A model generated the notes under the pieces. That model was not told the DNA's origin and searched no databases. It saw only the letters and a list, made by a program, of their open reading frames with translations. A DNA stretch of 55,230 nt from Novosphingobium sp. GTDB taxonomy: Bacteria > Pseudomonadota > Alphaproteobacteria > Sphingomonadales > Sphingomonadaceae. Shown in pieces: positions 24,187-36,200 of this stretch. The stretch is from positions 1 through 55,230 of the forward strand of contig NZ_JAIXPP010000041.1 in NCBI RefSeq assembly GCF_027486195.1. Direction: 5' to 3'. Both the position numbers and the translations under genes were made by a program. Positions within the stretch are counted from its first letter, which is position 1. Each line of letters starts with the position of its first letter.

Positions 24187-24885
24187 GTGGCCAGACAACC
24201 ATCCTTTCCGGATCCTGAAGAGCAGGGGGCGCGCCGCGGACTGCTGATCGCAGTCGGCGCGGTGATGGTCATTGCCCTGCTGTGGTTTGCCTATCAGTCG
24301 CTGACCGCCACCAAAGGCGTAAAGGTCGAAGCGCCGCCACCGGCCGTCATCTCGATGCTGCCACCCCCGCCTCCGCCCCCGCCGCCGCCGCCACCGCAGC
24401 CCAAGCCGCCCGAGCCGCAGGAAAGGGCGGCACCGGTGCCAAGCGTCGAGCCGCCCAAGGCGCCCGCACCGGCCGCGGTTTCTATCAATGGCCCGGCGCA
24501 GGCCGGCGGTGATGCTTTTGGCCTGCAATCGGGCAATGGCGGCGGCATCGGCGGCGGCGGCTCCACCGGTGCCTGCGTCGGGCCCAACTGCGGCGGCAGT
24601 ACGGGCATGAGCGAAGTGTTCTACCGCCGCTATCTGAGCGCCGTCCTGCAGGAGAAGGTGCAGCGCGACGACCGCGTCAACCGGCTGGTTTTCAGCGCCG
24701 ATTTTGCGATCACCATTTCGCCTTCGGGCCGGGTCACTTCGGTGAGCGTGCTCAAGACAAGCGGGCGCGAGGACCGGGATGCCTCGCTCAAGGCCATCCT
24801 GCTTGCCATTTCCAATCTCGATCCGCCGCCCAGTGCGGTCCGGTTTCCGCAGCGGATCACGGTTCGAGGAAGGCGCTCGCTGTGA
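24187..24885 (+). CDS. TonB family energy transducer
   Basis: GTG 24187 starts a 232-residue protein. It has one N-terminal membrane segment (about 18-38), a run of prolines (59-70) and Pro-rich repeats, a Gly-rich hinge with the Cys pair GACVGPNCGG, and a C-terminal TonB-like domain (RYLSAVLQEKVQRDDRV, then FAITISPSGRVTSVSVLKTSG). TonB proteins pass energy from ExbBD to outer-membrane proteins. Being inside the TPS operon, this one probably serves a local partner (TpsB or the porin-like barrel) rather than siderophore receptors. The Cys pair in the hinge is uncommon in TonB. Confidence 0.88.
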   Translation: MARQPSFPDPEEQGARRGLLIAVGAVMVIALLWFAYQSLTATKGVKVEAPPPAVISMLPPPPPPPPPPPPQPKPPEPQERAAPVPSVEPPKAPAPAAVSINGPAQAGGDAFGLQSGNGGGIGGGGSTGACVGPNCGGSTGMSEVFYRRYLSAVLQEKVQRDDRVNRLVFSADFAITISPSGRVTSVSVLKTSGREDRDASLKAILLAISNLDPPPSAVRFPQRITVRGRRSL

Positions 24886-24917
24886 GCAGCGCCTGTACGC
24901 ATTCCAGGGGAAGTTTG

Positions 24918-26789
24918 ATGAGACGGTTGAGGTCTTCTTTTGCATCGGCACCGCTGCTCGCAGCGTCGATCTGCGCGGCACTGGCAGCGACGCCTGCGTA
25001 TGCCGACCAGCAGGCCGGATCGGCGCTTGACGCACCGCCGGCGGCAAAGCCTGCGCCGTCGAGCAACGCGATGATCAATCTCGTCCGGCTGCTTGTCGCA
25101 CAGGGCACGATCACGCGAGAGAACGGCGACAAGCTGATCGAGGAAGCGGAACGCGAAGCCGCCGAGGCGCGGCTTGCGGCGGCGCAGCCGCCGGCAGCAG
25201 CAGCAGCCCAGAGCGCAACCGGCAACCCCGCAGCGGTGGCCGCCGGGCAGTATGCAGCGGGCAATCTTCCCCCACCGGCGCAGGGCACCATCCGTGTGCC
25301 CTATATTCCGCAAGTGGTGCGCGATCAGATCCGCGACGAGCTCAGGGACGAAGTGCTGAAGCAGGCCAAGGCGCAAGGCTGGGCTTCGCCGGGCAAGGCC
25401 GCCCCGGAATGGGTGAACAACCTCAATGTCTATGGCGATATGCGCATCCGCTCGCAGTCGCACTTCTACAGCAAGGACAATTCGGACTTCGTGCCGAATT
25501 TCCAGCAGATTGTCTCGGGCGACCGCAATCAGGGCCAGGTTCCGCTCGATCTGATCAACGATCCGATCCCGCTGCTCAACACGCGGCAGAACCAGTACAA
25601 CCTGCTGCGCTACCGCTTGCGGGTCGGGGTCGATTTCAAGATCGGTTCGAAGGTCAAGGTCGGGTTCATGCTCGGCGGCGGCAACGACGTTTCGCCGGTC
25701 GGCTCGAACGTCAACCTGGCGGGCAACTTCACCGATCGCAATTTCATGATCCACAAGGCCTTTATCGAGGCCAAGCCCACCGAATGGGCGACAATCACCG
25801 CCGGACGCATGGGCAATCCGTTCTGGACTACCGAGGCGCTCTTCGACAACGACCTGAGCTTCGACGGGTTTGCTGGCGCATTCCGCTTGCCCGATATGGG
25901 CGGCGCGTTCGACAGCAAGCTCGTGCTGGGAGCGTTCCCGCTCGATTTCGGCGCGCTGAACTTCCCGAATACCTCGAACGTCAAGACGGGCGTGCCGCAG
26001 CGCTGGCTGTTCTCCGCCCAGGCCGAAACCGACTTCCACCTTGGCGGCGACATTCTCGTCAGGTCGGCGGTCGGCTATCACCACTACGTCAACATGCAAG
26101 GCCGCCCTTCGGCGCCTTGCGCGCTCTATCTCGGCGTGACCGAATGTTCGACCGATGGCACGGCAGCGGGCTTCGTGCAGAAGGGCAATACGCTCTCGTT
26201 CATCCGGCGCATCGTGTTCGATCCGACCCTGCCGGCGACCGCCGTGCAGCCGCAGCCGCAGCTGCTCGGTCTGGTCCAGCCCTATCACATTCTCGACGCC
26301 ATGCTTTCGGTGAAGGTGCCGATGGGCGAGAACACCGACGTCACGTTCAGCGGCGAATACATGCGCAACCTCGGCTTCAAACGCAGCAACGCGTGCCGCT
26401 ACGGGATCGCCGGTCAGCCGGTCAACAATGGCGGTTCGGGTGGCAACGGCAACATCTGCGATCCGGTCGAGGCCAATCGCACGCCCTATGTCGGCGGGAA
26501 TCAGGGGTTCGACCTGCAAATCGGCGCAGGCTGGGCGCATCCCAACCGCCCGGGCCAGTGGCGGGCCTATGTGGGCTATCGCTATCTTGAGACCGACGCC
26601 GTGGTCGATGCCTTCACCAACGATTACTGGCGGCTCGGCGGGACCAATACCAAGGGCTACGTCATCGGCGCCACGGTGGGTCTCTACAAGAATGTCACCT
26701 TCGGAGGGCGTTGGCTGAGCGCCAACCAGATTAGCGGCGAACCGCTGGCCATCGATGTCCTGCAACTCGATCTGAACGTGGAGTTCTGA
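24918..26789 (+). CDS. Putative outer-membrane porin of the TPS/TonB operon
   Basis: ATG 24918 is chosen because AGGGGAA lies 6 bases ahead and a signal peptide follows at once (ending ATPAYA). Of 623 residues, the mature N-terminus holds a helical segment (LVRLLVAQGTITRENGDKLIEEAERE) and an Ala-rich stretch, then a second predicted helix (YIPQVVRDQIRDELRDEVLKQ). The rest is a beta-barrel with alternating aromatic residues, ending LNVEF. This is the layout of the "putative porin" family, whose N-terminal helices may form a periplasmic coiled coil. A Cys-containing loop (APCALYLGVTECS) is predicted outside. Its role in the operon is unknown: it could pass a ligand or be the TonB-driven partner. 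Confidence 0.8.
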   Translation: MRRLRSSFASAPLLAASICAALAATPAYADQQAGSALDAPPAAKPAPSSNAMINLVRLLVAQGTITRENGDKLIEEAEREAAEARLAAAQPPAAAAAQSATGNPAAVAAGQYAAGNLPPPAQGTIRVPYIPQVVRDQIRDELRDEVLKQAKAQGWASPGKAAPEWVNNLNVYGDMRIRSQSHFYSKDNSDFVPNFQQIVSGDRNQGQVPLDLINDPIPLLNTRQNQYNLLRYRLRVGVDFKIGSKVKVGFMLGGGNDVSPVGSNVNLAGNFTDRNFMIHKAFIEAKPTEWATITAGRMGNPFWTTEALFDNDLSFDGFAGAFRLPDMGGAFDSKLVLGAFPLDFGALNFPNTSNVKTGVPQRWLFSAQAETDFHLGGDILVRSAVGYHHYVNMQGRPSAPCALYLGVTECSTDGTAAGFVQKGNTLSFIRRIVFDPTLPATAVQPQPQLLGLVQPYHILDAMLSVKVPMGENTDVTFSGEYMRNLGFKRSNACRYGIAGQPVNNGGSGGNGNICDPVEANRTPYVGGNQGFDLQIGAGWAHPNRPGQWRAYVGYRYLETDAVVDAFTNDYWRLGGTNTKGYVIGATVGLYKNVTFGGRWLSANQISGEPLAIDVLQLDLNVEF

Positions 26790-27265
26790 TGCGCGCCCTG
26801 CCTGTCCTGCTCGCGGTGTTGTTGGGCGCCCCTGTAGCCATGGCGCAGCCGGTCGTTCCGCCGCCACCTCCGCCTGCGCAGACTGCCGCGTCGGTGCAGT
26901 CGGGCCAGCCAGCAGCCCCGACAGCTGCCGACATCGATGCGTTGCAGCAGCGCCTGCTTGCCTCGCAGCAGGTGATCGCGACGTTGCAACGCGAACTGGC
27001 GGATGCGACGGGGCGGGCGGGTGCGCTCGAGCAGTGCCGCCTGCGCAATGGCCGGCTTGTCTCGATCGGGCGGCAGCTCATCGACGCCTATGCCAGTCGC
27101 TATGCCCAGTTGCATCGGCGCGATCCACTCCAGCTCGGTCGGCGGCGTTTCGAGTTCGAGCTGCAGGCCCTGTCTGATGCTGTCTACGACAACAAGGTCG
27201 ATGTCCCGCTGCGCACCTTGCCGGGCGGAACGGCGATAACCGGCGAGCCGGAAAAGGCGAACTAA
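26789..27265 (+). CDS. Small exported coiled-coil protein between porin and TpsA
   Basis: The start overlaps the porin stop (TGATG), so translation is coupled. The 158-residue protein has a signal peptide (1-19), a Pro-rich segment, a predicted coiled coil (about 47-85, ADIDALQQRLLASQQVIATL) and a basic C-terminal part with SYAQLHRR-like and RRRFEFELQAL segments. I do not recognise the family. Its place directly before the giant TpsA suggests a periplasmic helper (chaperone or tether) for the secretion system; this is inference. Confidence 0.7.
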   Translation: MRALPVLLAVLLGAPVAMAQPVVPPPPPPAQTAASVQSGQPAAPTAADIDALQQRLLASQQVIATLQRELADATGRAGALEQCRLRNGRLVSIGRQLIDAYASRYAQLHRRDPLQLGRRRFEFELQALSDAVYDNKVDVPLRTLPGGTAITGEPEKAN

Positions 27266-27267
27266 CC

Positions 27268-30200
27268 ATGGCATTTCGGCGATCAGGCGTAGGTGGGCTG
27301 CTCGGTGGGACAAGCCTAGCCGCGATCATGCTCGGGCTCTCGGCCAACCCGGCATACGCGCAGCTTGCCGCGATGCGCGCGGCGGCCGGGACTGTTGTTC
27401 CGCCGGTTGCGGTGTCGGCTGGTCAGGGTACGCCGCAACGCTCGCAGACCATGCAGGATGCGCTGGCGCGGCAGGTGCGCCTGCAATCGCGCGCGCAGGC
27501 GCTGGCTACGTATGTGACATCGGCGAAGTCCGCCGCTCTGGCCGCGATCAAGACAAAGCCGGTTGATGGCGTTGCCAATGCCGGGCTCAATCCGATCCAG
27601 GCGGTCCGCAATGCGACGATCTATGTCGCGGCCGGTGTCGATGCCTCCACCGTAAAGGGTAACAGCGCGCCGCTGTCCGTTGCAGCGGTGAATGACCTTA
27701 CCGGTCAGAATACCTGGGAAGGTGCGCTGGCACCGGTCCAGAGCACGGGCAGCAATGGCAAGGTTACGGTCCGGATCGATCAGACGCAGCAGCGCGCGCT
27801 GCTTACCTGGCAGAACTTCGATGTCGGGGCGAACACCGAGCTGGTGTTCAATCAGAAGCAGGGCGGTGTCGCCCAGAAGAGCTGGAGCGTTGTCAACCGG
27901 GTGGCCAATCCGGTCGCGCCGAGCACGATCCTGGGCGCGATCAAGGCCGATGGCACCGTGCTGGTGCTCAATCGCGCGGGGGTCATGTTCGGCCCGACCG
28001 CGCAGATCAACCTGCATTCGCTGGTCGCCAGCAGCCTTGAGCTTGGCAACTTTGCCTCGTCGGTCACGACTGTCGGCGCCACTTCGTTCTTCAATCCGAC
28101 GACAGTCAAGGACCGGATTACCGCCTATCTGCAGAATGGCCTGCTGGTTCAGGGTGCGCCCGGGCTCAAGGGACAGCTGCTGTCCTCGCTGCTTCCTGCC
28201 GGCAGCCAGTATGATGTCAATCAGCCGCTGCCCGTGGCGGGCGGCCTCGAAGGGGACGTCCTCGTCCACCAGGGCGCATCGATCACCTCGGACAGCGGCG
28301 GCTACATCATCCTCGCCGGCCCGACAGTGCACAACGCCGGGACGCTGACGGCCAGCGAAGGTCAGGTCAGCCTGCAGGGCGGGCGCTTCATCGGCGCGAC
28401 CACCTCCACCGGTGCAACCGGTAGCGCCGACGAGAACGTGCGCGGCCTGATCCTTTCGAGCCAGATCCCCAACGTGCCGCTGCAGCCGCAGGCGCCGACC
28501 CCGGATCAGGGCGTGGTGACCAATTCCGGCCTGATCGTTTCCCGCCGGGGCTATATCTCGATGGGAACGTCGATCTATGGTCAGGTCACCAACGATGGCT
28601 TGCTGAGCGCCACGACCAGTGTTTCGCGCAACGGCAAGATCGCGCTGACGGGCGGGTCCGTCATCCTTGCCGGCAATGTCGATCCCGGCAAGGCCAGCGG
28701 GATATCGATCCTGCCGGACGACAACGGCGAAACAATTCCGCAGGGCAGCGCCAGCAGCCCGCCAGCGTTCAAGAACTCGCAGATCGTGATCGGTAACACG
28801 GTCAACTCCTATCTCAGCACCGACGGCAGCGGCGATACTGCCCTGCTGCCGACGCAGTTCGCGATGGAGCAGAACGCCTTTATCTTCGCGCCCAGCGCGA
28901 AAGTCGTGATCGGTCACGATCTTTCGCAAGGCGTCTTCGTGCCGAACCCCGGCATCACCGCATCGGTGTCGATCGCCGACGGCGCGATCATTGATGTCAG
29001 CGGCATGAAGGGGGTGGCACGCAAGGTTTCGGACAACAGCGTCAAGATCAGTCCCGCCAAGCAGAACGAACTGCGCGATACGCCAACTTACCGCTCGGTG
29101 CGCACCGATGGCGGCTTCACGCTCAACGGCGCGACGCTCTATGTCGATGCCCGCGCCTCCGGGGTGCGATCGGACGGGGTGGCCTGGGTCGGCTCGCCGC
29201 TGCTCGAAGCGGGCAGCGCCGTCAGCCAGATTGCCGTCACTGCCGCCGAACTGATGACCAAGGGCGGCAGCATCAGCATCGATGTCGGCACCGCCATCAG
29301 CACGATCAATCTGACCGCCACGCAGATCGATGCCTTGGCCAAGGTGTCGATCGCCAAGGGGGCGCTGTTCGATGTTTCGGGTGGCTGGACCACCTACTCC
29401 GCCGGGTTCGTGCAGACCACGCAGCTGCTGACCAAGGATGGCCGGGTCGTCAGCATCGATCAGGCCGATCCGAACGACGTGTTTGTTGACATCGTCGACG
29501 GGTTCACTGCGGCGCAGACCCGGCTTGGCATTTCGCAAACCTTCAGCTCCGGCTCCCTGCAGGACCAACGCTTCGAGGACGCCTACGACGAAGGTCGCGA
29601 TGCCGGCGCGCTGCAGATCGGGGGATCCCTGATCGCCTTTGAAGGCACAGTGCATGGGGATGCCTTTGCCGGATCGCGGCAGCTGGCCGGGGCGATCGAA
29701 CCGACAGCCAAGTCATCGATCACCGGCGATCCGCGAAAGCTGCAATATTCCAAGAACCAGCTGCCTTCGGGCGGGTTGCTGCGGATCGGCTCGTTCAGTG
29801 GCTCGTCCGGGACAGGCCTTGGCCAGGACATCGTGGTCTATCGCGGCACGAAGACGGGGCCGGCGAACCAGGCAGAGTTGCTGCTCGATGACCGGATGCT
29901 CTCGCAGGCGGGTCTTTCTGGCCTGATGCTGCAGACAAGCGGTTCGGTGACGTTCGCATCAGCTTCCGACCGGCTGCTGACGGACAGCTCGGCGCTTGCG
30001 ATCACGGGCAATTCCGCGCTGACGCTGGCTGACGGCGGCATACTCGAAGTCGATGCCGGACGGGCGATCCGGTTTGGCGGCAGCGTTCGCATTGCCGGCG
30101 GGACGATCGCGGCGCGAACGTACCAGCTGAGCGACATCAGCGCGCCGGGTCTTTCCACCACAGGCAACCCGTTCCGCGACGATGACGATATCGCGATCAG

Positions 30201-33200
30201 TTATGCCAGCGGCGATACCCTGCCAGGTGGCCGGTTCGACGTTACGGTAAGCGGCACGCTCTCGGTCGCAGGCAAGTGGGTGAACGACTACCGCGGGGTT
30301 GCCAGCCCGCAGGGCGCTGGCTGGATCAACGGCGGCTCGATCAGCCTGACGGTCGCGCCCAAGGTGTTCGTGCCGCTGGATGGCGACATCTTCACCGCTT
30401 CGCGCGCGGCCGATCTCAGCGGCAGCATCCGGATCAAGTCCGGCGCACTGCTCGATGTCTCTGCCGGCGCCTTTGTGTCCAGTGCGCGCCAGTTCGATCT
30501 TTCGGCGAGCGGCGGCAATGTCAGCCTGATCAACGAGACGACCTACGCTGCGGTCGCGGCCGTGCAGAACAATGCCGATCTGGTCGGTAGCCAGGTGCGC
30601 GGCCAGACAGTCGCGTTCACGCCGAAGACGGCGCAGTCGACGACGATCGGCGTGCTCCCCTCGTTGGTGCCGACGAGCCAGAATGCCGAAGTGAGTTTCG
30701 CGGCCGACAGCATCCGGGGTTTCGGTTTCTCCGGCGGCGGCACGTTCAAGCTCGTTTCGCCCAATATCGCCTTTGCCGGGGCGAGCGCCAGCGCAGGCGA
30801 GGGCAACGCCACGGTCGTGCCGCTCGATTTCCTGCAGCGGACCGGCTTCGGTACGCTCGACATGACCAGCTACCGTGCACGCACGGTGCGCGATCTGTTC
30901 GACAACGGCAGCGCCCGGCTGTCGAGCTTCTTCGAAACCACGCGTTTTACGGTCGGGTCGGGCGAGACGCTTGATCTGACACAAGTCACGCTGCCTGCCA
31001 TCCTTGATGCAGCGGCCCAATCGCGCTTGCTCGGCCTCGCCAGCGGCGGTGATCTGGGGACCATTCTGACCCCCGGCGTGCCCAGCGATGTCTGGTATCG
31101 CAAACCGGCAAACCTGGTCCTGCGCGGCATGACCGAGCTTGATGTCGAGGCTGGCGGCAAGATCATCGGCGCGCCGGAAGCGTCGATCGTGGCGCCAAAG
31201 CTCTACAATGCCGGGGTGATCGATCTGCCGGGGGGCAAGATCCAGCAGATCGCGACCTTGCCGCTGGCGCTTGATCAGAGCGGCACGGGGCTGTTCGATG
31301 TTGTGGGCGACACACGCGATTTCGCGGTCGTGTTCGGGGCGCAGGATGCGTCGGGACGCTACGCTGAAAGCGGCCTCAACACCGGCGGGTTCCTCAATGC
31401 CGATGGCTCGGTCAAGACCAACAATCAGTTGTTCACTACGGTGGGGGGCGAGCAGTTCTTTTATTTCCTCGGCCGTGTAGGGGCCAACGACGGCATCGTG
31501 CTGGCGGAAGGAAGCACGACCAACCTCGCCGGAACCGCGCTGTTCGATCCCGCAGCCCCGCTGCGGGCCGATGGCACGCGCTACCTCTTCGGCCGGATGA
31601 TCGGCGGCGGCAGCATCACGACTGCAGCCGCGTTCCGTCCGCAAAGCGACGCGAGCCGGGCCCTGTTTCCCAATCCGTCCTATGGCTTTGTCAGCTATCC
31701 TGATCCGACGAGCACATCGTCATCGCCGCCGCCGCTGCTCGCCCAGACAGTGGCGCGCCGGTTCGTGGCGCGGCCCGGTGCGCTGCTCGACATCAGTGGT
31801 GCCAGCGCCACTTTCGATGTTCCGGTGCAGGACGGTCAGTACGCGCCCAGCCAGCAATGGAGTGATGCGGGAACCGTTGCGCTGAGGTCAGGGGGAACGC
31901 TTTCCGGCGCGACGATCAAGGCGCAAGGCGGTGCCGCTGCAGCGACAGGGGGTACGCTGGAATGGCTGCTGCCCACGCTGCGAGCGGCAGACGACGGTTC
32001 CGGCGCGGACAACGTGGCGTTTGCGGACGGCATCACGAAGGCCGGCTTCGACAGCCTCATCGCCTACGGTGGCTTGACGCTGGACGGGGTGTTCAACCTC
32101 AAGCTGGACAAGGGCCTGCTGGTCCGTTCTCCCGTTTCGCTCGACGGGACGCCGATCGGTCCGAATGCCTCTGTCACGATCTCCGCGACGCAAGGGACGA
32201 ACGCGACGATCGAGGCTCCCTACATCGCCTTTGCCAGCCGTTCCGGCGCGTTGCGCAATTCTGCAGCCGCGACCGGGGATGCGACAGTCACCTTCTCGGC
32301 CGGTGCGCAGGGGATGGACTTTTTCGGAGCAACTCTGTTCGACAGTTCGATCGGCAACACCAATCTGCTCAGCCGTGCGGATGTGCGGCTTATCGGGGTG
32401 GACGACCGGACGGACTTGACGTCGGCCCCCGTCCTGAACGGAAGCCTGACCGCCGCCGGCAACCTGACGTTCGACGCGGCGCGGGTCTACGCGACGACCG
32501 GAACCGGCAACTTGCAGCGCACCCTTGAGATTGCCGCGGGTGCGAGCGACACGCGGGCACCCTTGCCCTTCCAGATCTCTGCTCTCGGCAACGGGACGAT
32601 CACGTTCCTCGGCAGCCATATCGATAACCGTGCACCGTTGTCGGCAGGCTCTTTCCTGCAGATCAATGCGAAGAACATCGTCCAGAATGGCTATTTGGCT
32701 GCTCCGCTGGGCCGGATCGCCTTCGGTACATCTGAGAATCCGGTAGGGACGATCAGCTTTGGCGCCGGCAGCGTGACCCAGGTTTCGGGTGCAGGACTCA
32801 ATATTCCCTACGGAACAACCACGGACCTCTCGCAGTACTTCTTCACGCCGGGTTCGGCAGCGCCGCTGACGCAGTTGCCCAGCGGGAATCTGCGGGTCAG
32901 CGCGGAAGAGATCGATTTCGCGGAAGGCGCGAAAGTTCTGGGCAGCGGCGGTGGCGATGTCTTCGCCTATGAGTTCGTGTCAGGCACGGGTGGCTCGCGC
33001 GATGTGCTGAGCCGTTTCAACACCGATGTCTTCAGCAGCAACGATTTCGACGCAGCGACCGGGCTGGGCTACCAGTATGCCGACCAGCGGCAGGTCTATG
33101 CGCTGGTTCCGAGCGAAGTTGCGGCCAAGATCGCGCTGTACGATCCGGTCTATTCGGCCGACTACGGCATCGGCAGCCCGAGCGAGCTTTATGGCACCAG

Positions 33201-36200
33201 CGCCGGGCTTGCCGTGACGCTGGATGGCGGCGGCGGCCTTGCGGCGGGTCAGTATGTGCTGATGCCCGCGCACTATGCCCTGCTGCCGGGTGCGTACCGG
33301 ATTGTCGAGAATGTCGGTGCGGCCGCGCCGGCCAGCGGCAGCGTACAAGCCCTGCTTGACGGAAGCGTTGTGCTTGGCGGGGTCTATTCGACCGCCGGGA
33401 CAAACCTGGCCTCCTCGCAGCGGCGTTCGTTCACGGTGCAATCGCAGGCAAGCTTCCTGCGCTATTCGTCGATCCGGACCACGGGCGGCACCACCACGAT
33501 CCGCGACGACGCCATCAGCAGCGGACGCATCGTCCCGCGCTTGCCGCTTGATGCGGCGCGGGTCGTGCTGGATCCGCTCAAGGCGCTGCGTGTGGCGGGT
33601 GCCTTCGAGATGGCTCCGGCCGCAGGGGGCCGGGGCTCGACGGTCGATATCCTCGGTAGCTCGATCATCATCAGCAATTCGGACACGCCCCGGGCAAACG
33701 GGCTGTCGCTGTCCAACAAATCGATCGAAAATCTCAACGCCAACAGCCTGATGATCGGCGGTGAGCGGATCGAGAACACCGACGGGACGACCCGGCTCGG
33801 CATCACGGCCACTCGCATCGTCGTCACTTCCGCGGCCGATATCAAGGTGCCGGAACTGATCCTCGCGGTGGCGGGTGCGGGGTCGGCCCTCAACATCAAC
33901 GACGGTGCGTCGCTGACGGCGACCGGAACCCTCGCGGACGACCGCGCGGGCAACTACCTGATTACGTCGAACGCCTCCCCATCGCCGAGCGATCCGTTCG
34001 ACCAGACCGGCATCGGCTCGGTTCTGCGCTTGTCCGGCGGACCGCAACGCGCCGTTTCGCGGCTGGGATCGTTTGCGGCCAGCAACGCCGGACGCAGTTC
34101 GCTGCTGAATGTGGGCAAGGTCGCGCTCACCGGCAACAGCCTGTTGCTTGATACCAATTTCCGCTTCACGATCGACGATGCTGCGCAGCTTACAACCCCA
34201 CTGATCGGGATCAGCGCCTCCAACATCGCCTTCGGCGCAGGGGGAACGATAAGCGCCACGCTGGAAAGCCAGCTGGCGAAGGCTTCGGAACTGATCCTGA
34301 GTTCTTCCGGCCCGATCTTGTTTGATGCCAATACAACCCACACCTTCAAGGGCCTGACGATCGATGCGTCCGGGATCGCGCTCTCCAATCGGACAGCGGG
34401 CACCGACACACTCACGATCAACGCTGCCGACACGCGGATTTCCAACAGCCGCCAGACTGCAAGCAACAATGCTTGCGCGCTGACGGGGCTTCTGGCCTGC
34501 GGGACGAACGGCAATGTATTCAACCTCAACGCAGCGACGCTGACGCTGGGTTCCGGCAACTTCAACACCTACAACTTTGATGGCGGCGTCAATCTCACCG
34601 CGACAAACGGCACGTATATCACTGGCAGTGGCGCGTTGCAGGCCAACGGCGCGGCACTGACGCTCAACACGCCGTTCCTGATCGACCGCGCTTCGGTGAT
34701 CGATCTGAACAGCAATACCGGGGTGGCCAGCGACCGGATCACGCCGAAGGGCAACTACACCATCCCGGTCACGCCCGATTACCGGTTCGCGACCACGGGT
34801 GCCGTGAAGGTGACCTCTGCCGGAACGGTGAGCAGCACGCCCACCGGGCTGCGCGCGCCGGGCGCGCGGATCAGCTTCGGTTCGACTTCGGCACCGGTTG
34901 CCGCGATCACGATCGATGGAGCCGCGCTGACCGCGACGGCGGGCGTGCTCGATATCCAGTCCGCCGGCTCGGTGACGCTGGCCGGGGCTGCCTCGCTGGC
35001 CACGCCAGGCTTTTCGCGCAGCTTCGGTGATGCACAAAGCACCACGACGATCTCTGCCGGGGCCGGAACCATCAATCTCGTGTCGCTGACGGGCGATATC
35101 ATCCTGCCCTCGACGAGCACGCTTTCCGTCGACAACGGCATCGGCAATGCTGGCCGGCTCAATCTTCTGGCCGGCCGGGGGGCAATCGCTTTCGACGCGG
35201 TGCTGAACCCGCAGGTGACGAGCGTGCGGACCGCATCGCTGGCCTTCGATTCAGGAACTTCGGCGTTCGATCTTGACCGTTTTGTCAGCACGAATGGCCT
35301 GAAGTTCCAGGGCGATCTCTCGGTCCGCTCGGGCGCGGGCAATCTGTCGCTGGGCAGTGGCCGCACCATCCGGGCAACCAGTGCCAGCCTCACGGCGGAC
35401 GGCGGCTCGATCATTATCGGCGGCAAGATCGACACTTCGGGTGTCTCGGCGGCAGGTCTGACGCCCAGCCAGCTTGCGACTGCGCGGATCAGCGGCGGCG
35501 ATGTCGCGCTGTGGGGCCGTGACGGCGTCAGGCTGCAGGCCGGCTCGGTGATTGACACCCATACCAGCGGTTATGCCGATACCGATCTGCGTCAGGCCAG
35601 TGCAGGCAACGTGCGCATCGGCATTGGCGATACCGGCGGCGCAATCGCGATCGATGCGGGCGCCACGATCGATCTTGGCGCGCGACGTACGCAGGCCGCG
35701 CTCGCTGCGAACACGACGGCCAACCGCCTCGTCAGGAACACAGTCAAGGACCCGCTGACGCTGGTCAACAAGGACGTCTACCAGTTTGTGGCGGCTGACA
35801 AAGGCGGCACGCTCTCGCTGCGTGCGCCGATCATCGGCAGCGGAATGGACGAGATCGATGTGCGGCTGAAGGGAACCATCGTTGGTGCCGGCGCGCAGCA
35901 GATCGAGGCTTACCGCCGCTATGATCTCGATGCCCTGTCGGGCTTGTACGACGGCGTTTCGCCCTCGAGCAATGGCGTCTTCCAGTTCCTCGATTTCACG
36001 CCGACCGGGGCGAACATCTTTAGCGATGTGTTTGTCGACGACCTGACCGGGATCCAGTCGCTTCCCTACTTCATCCAGAACTTTGCCGTCCACGCTGCCG
36101 ACGGCAGCAATCTGGGCGGAATGCGGCTGCGGCCCGGTGTCGATCTGGTCTCGAGCCGTTCGATCTATACGCAGACGGCGTGGAACCTGGCGGCGGGAAC

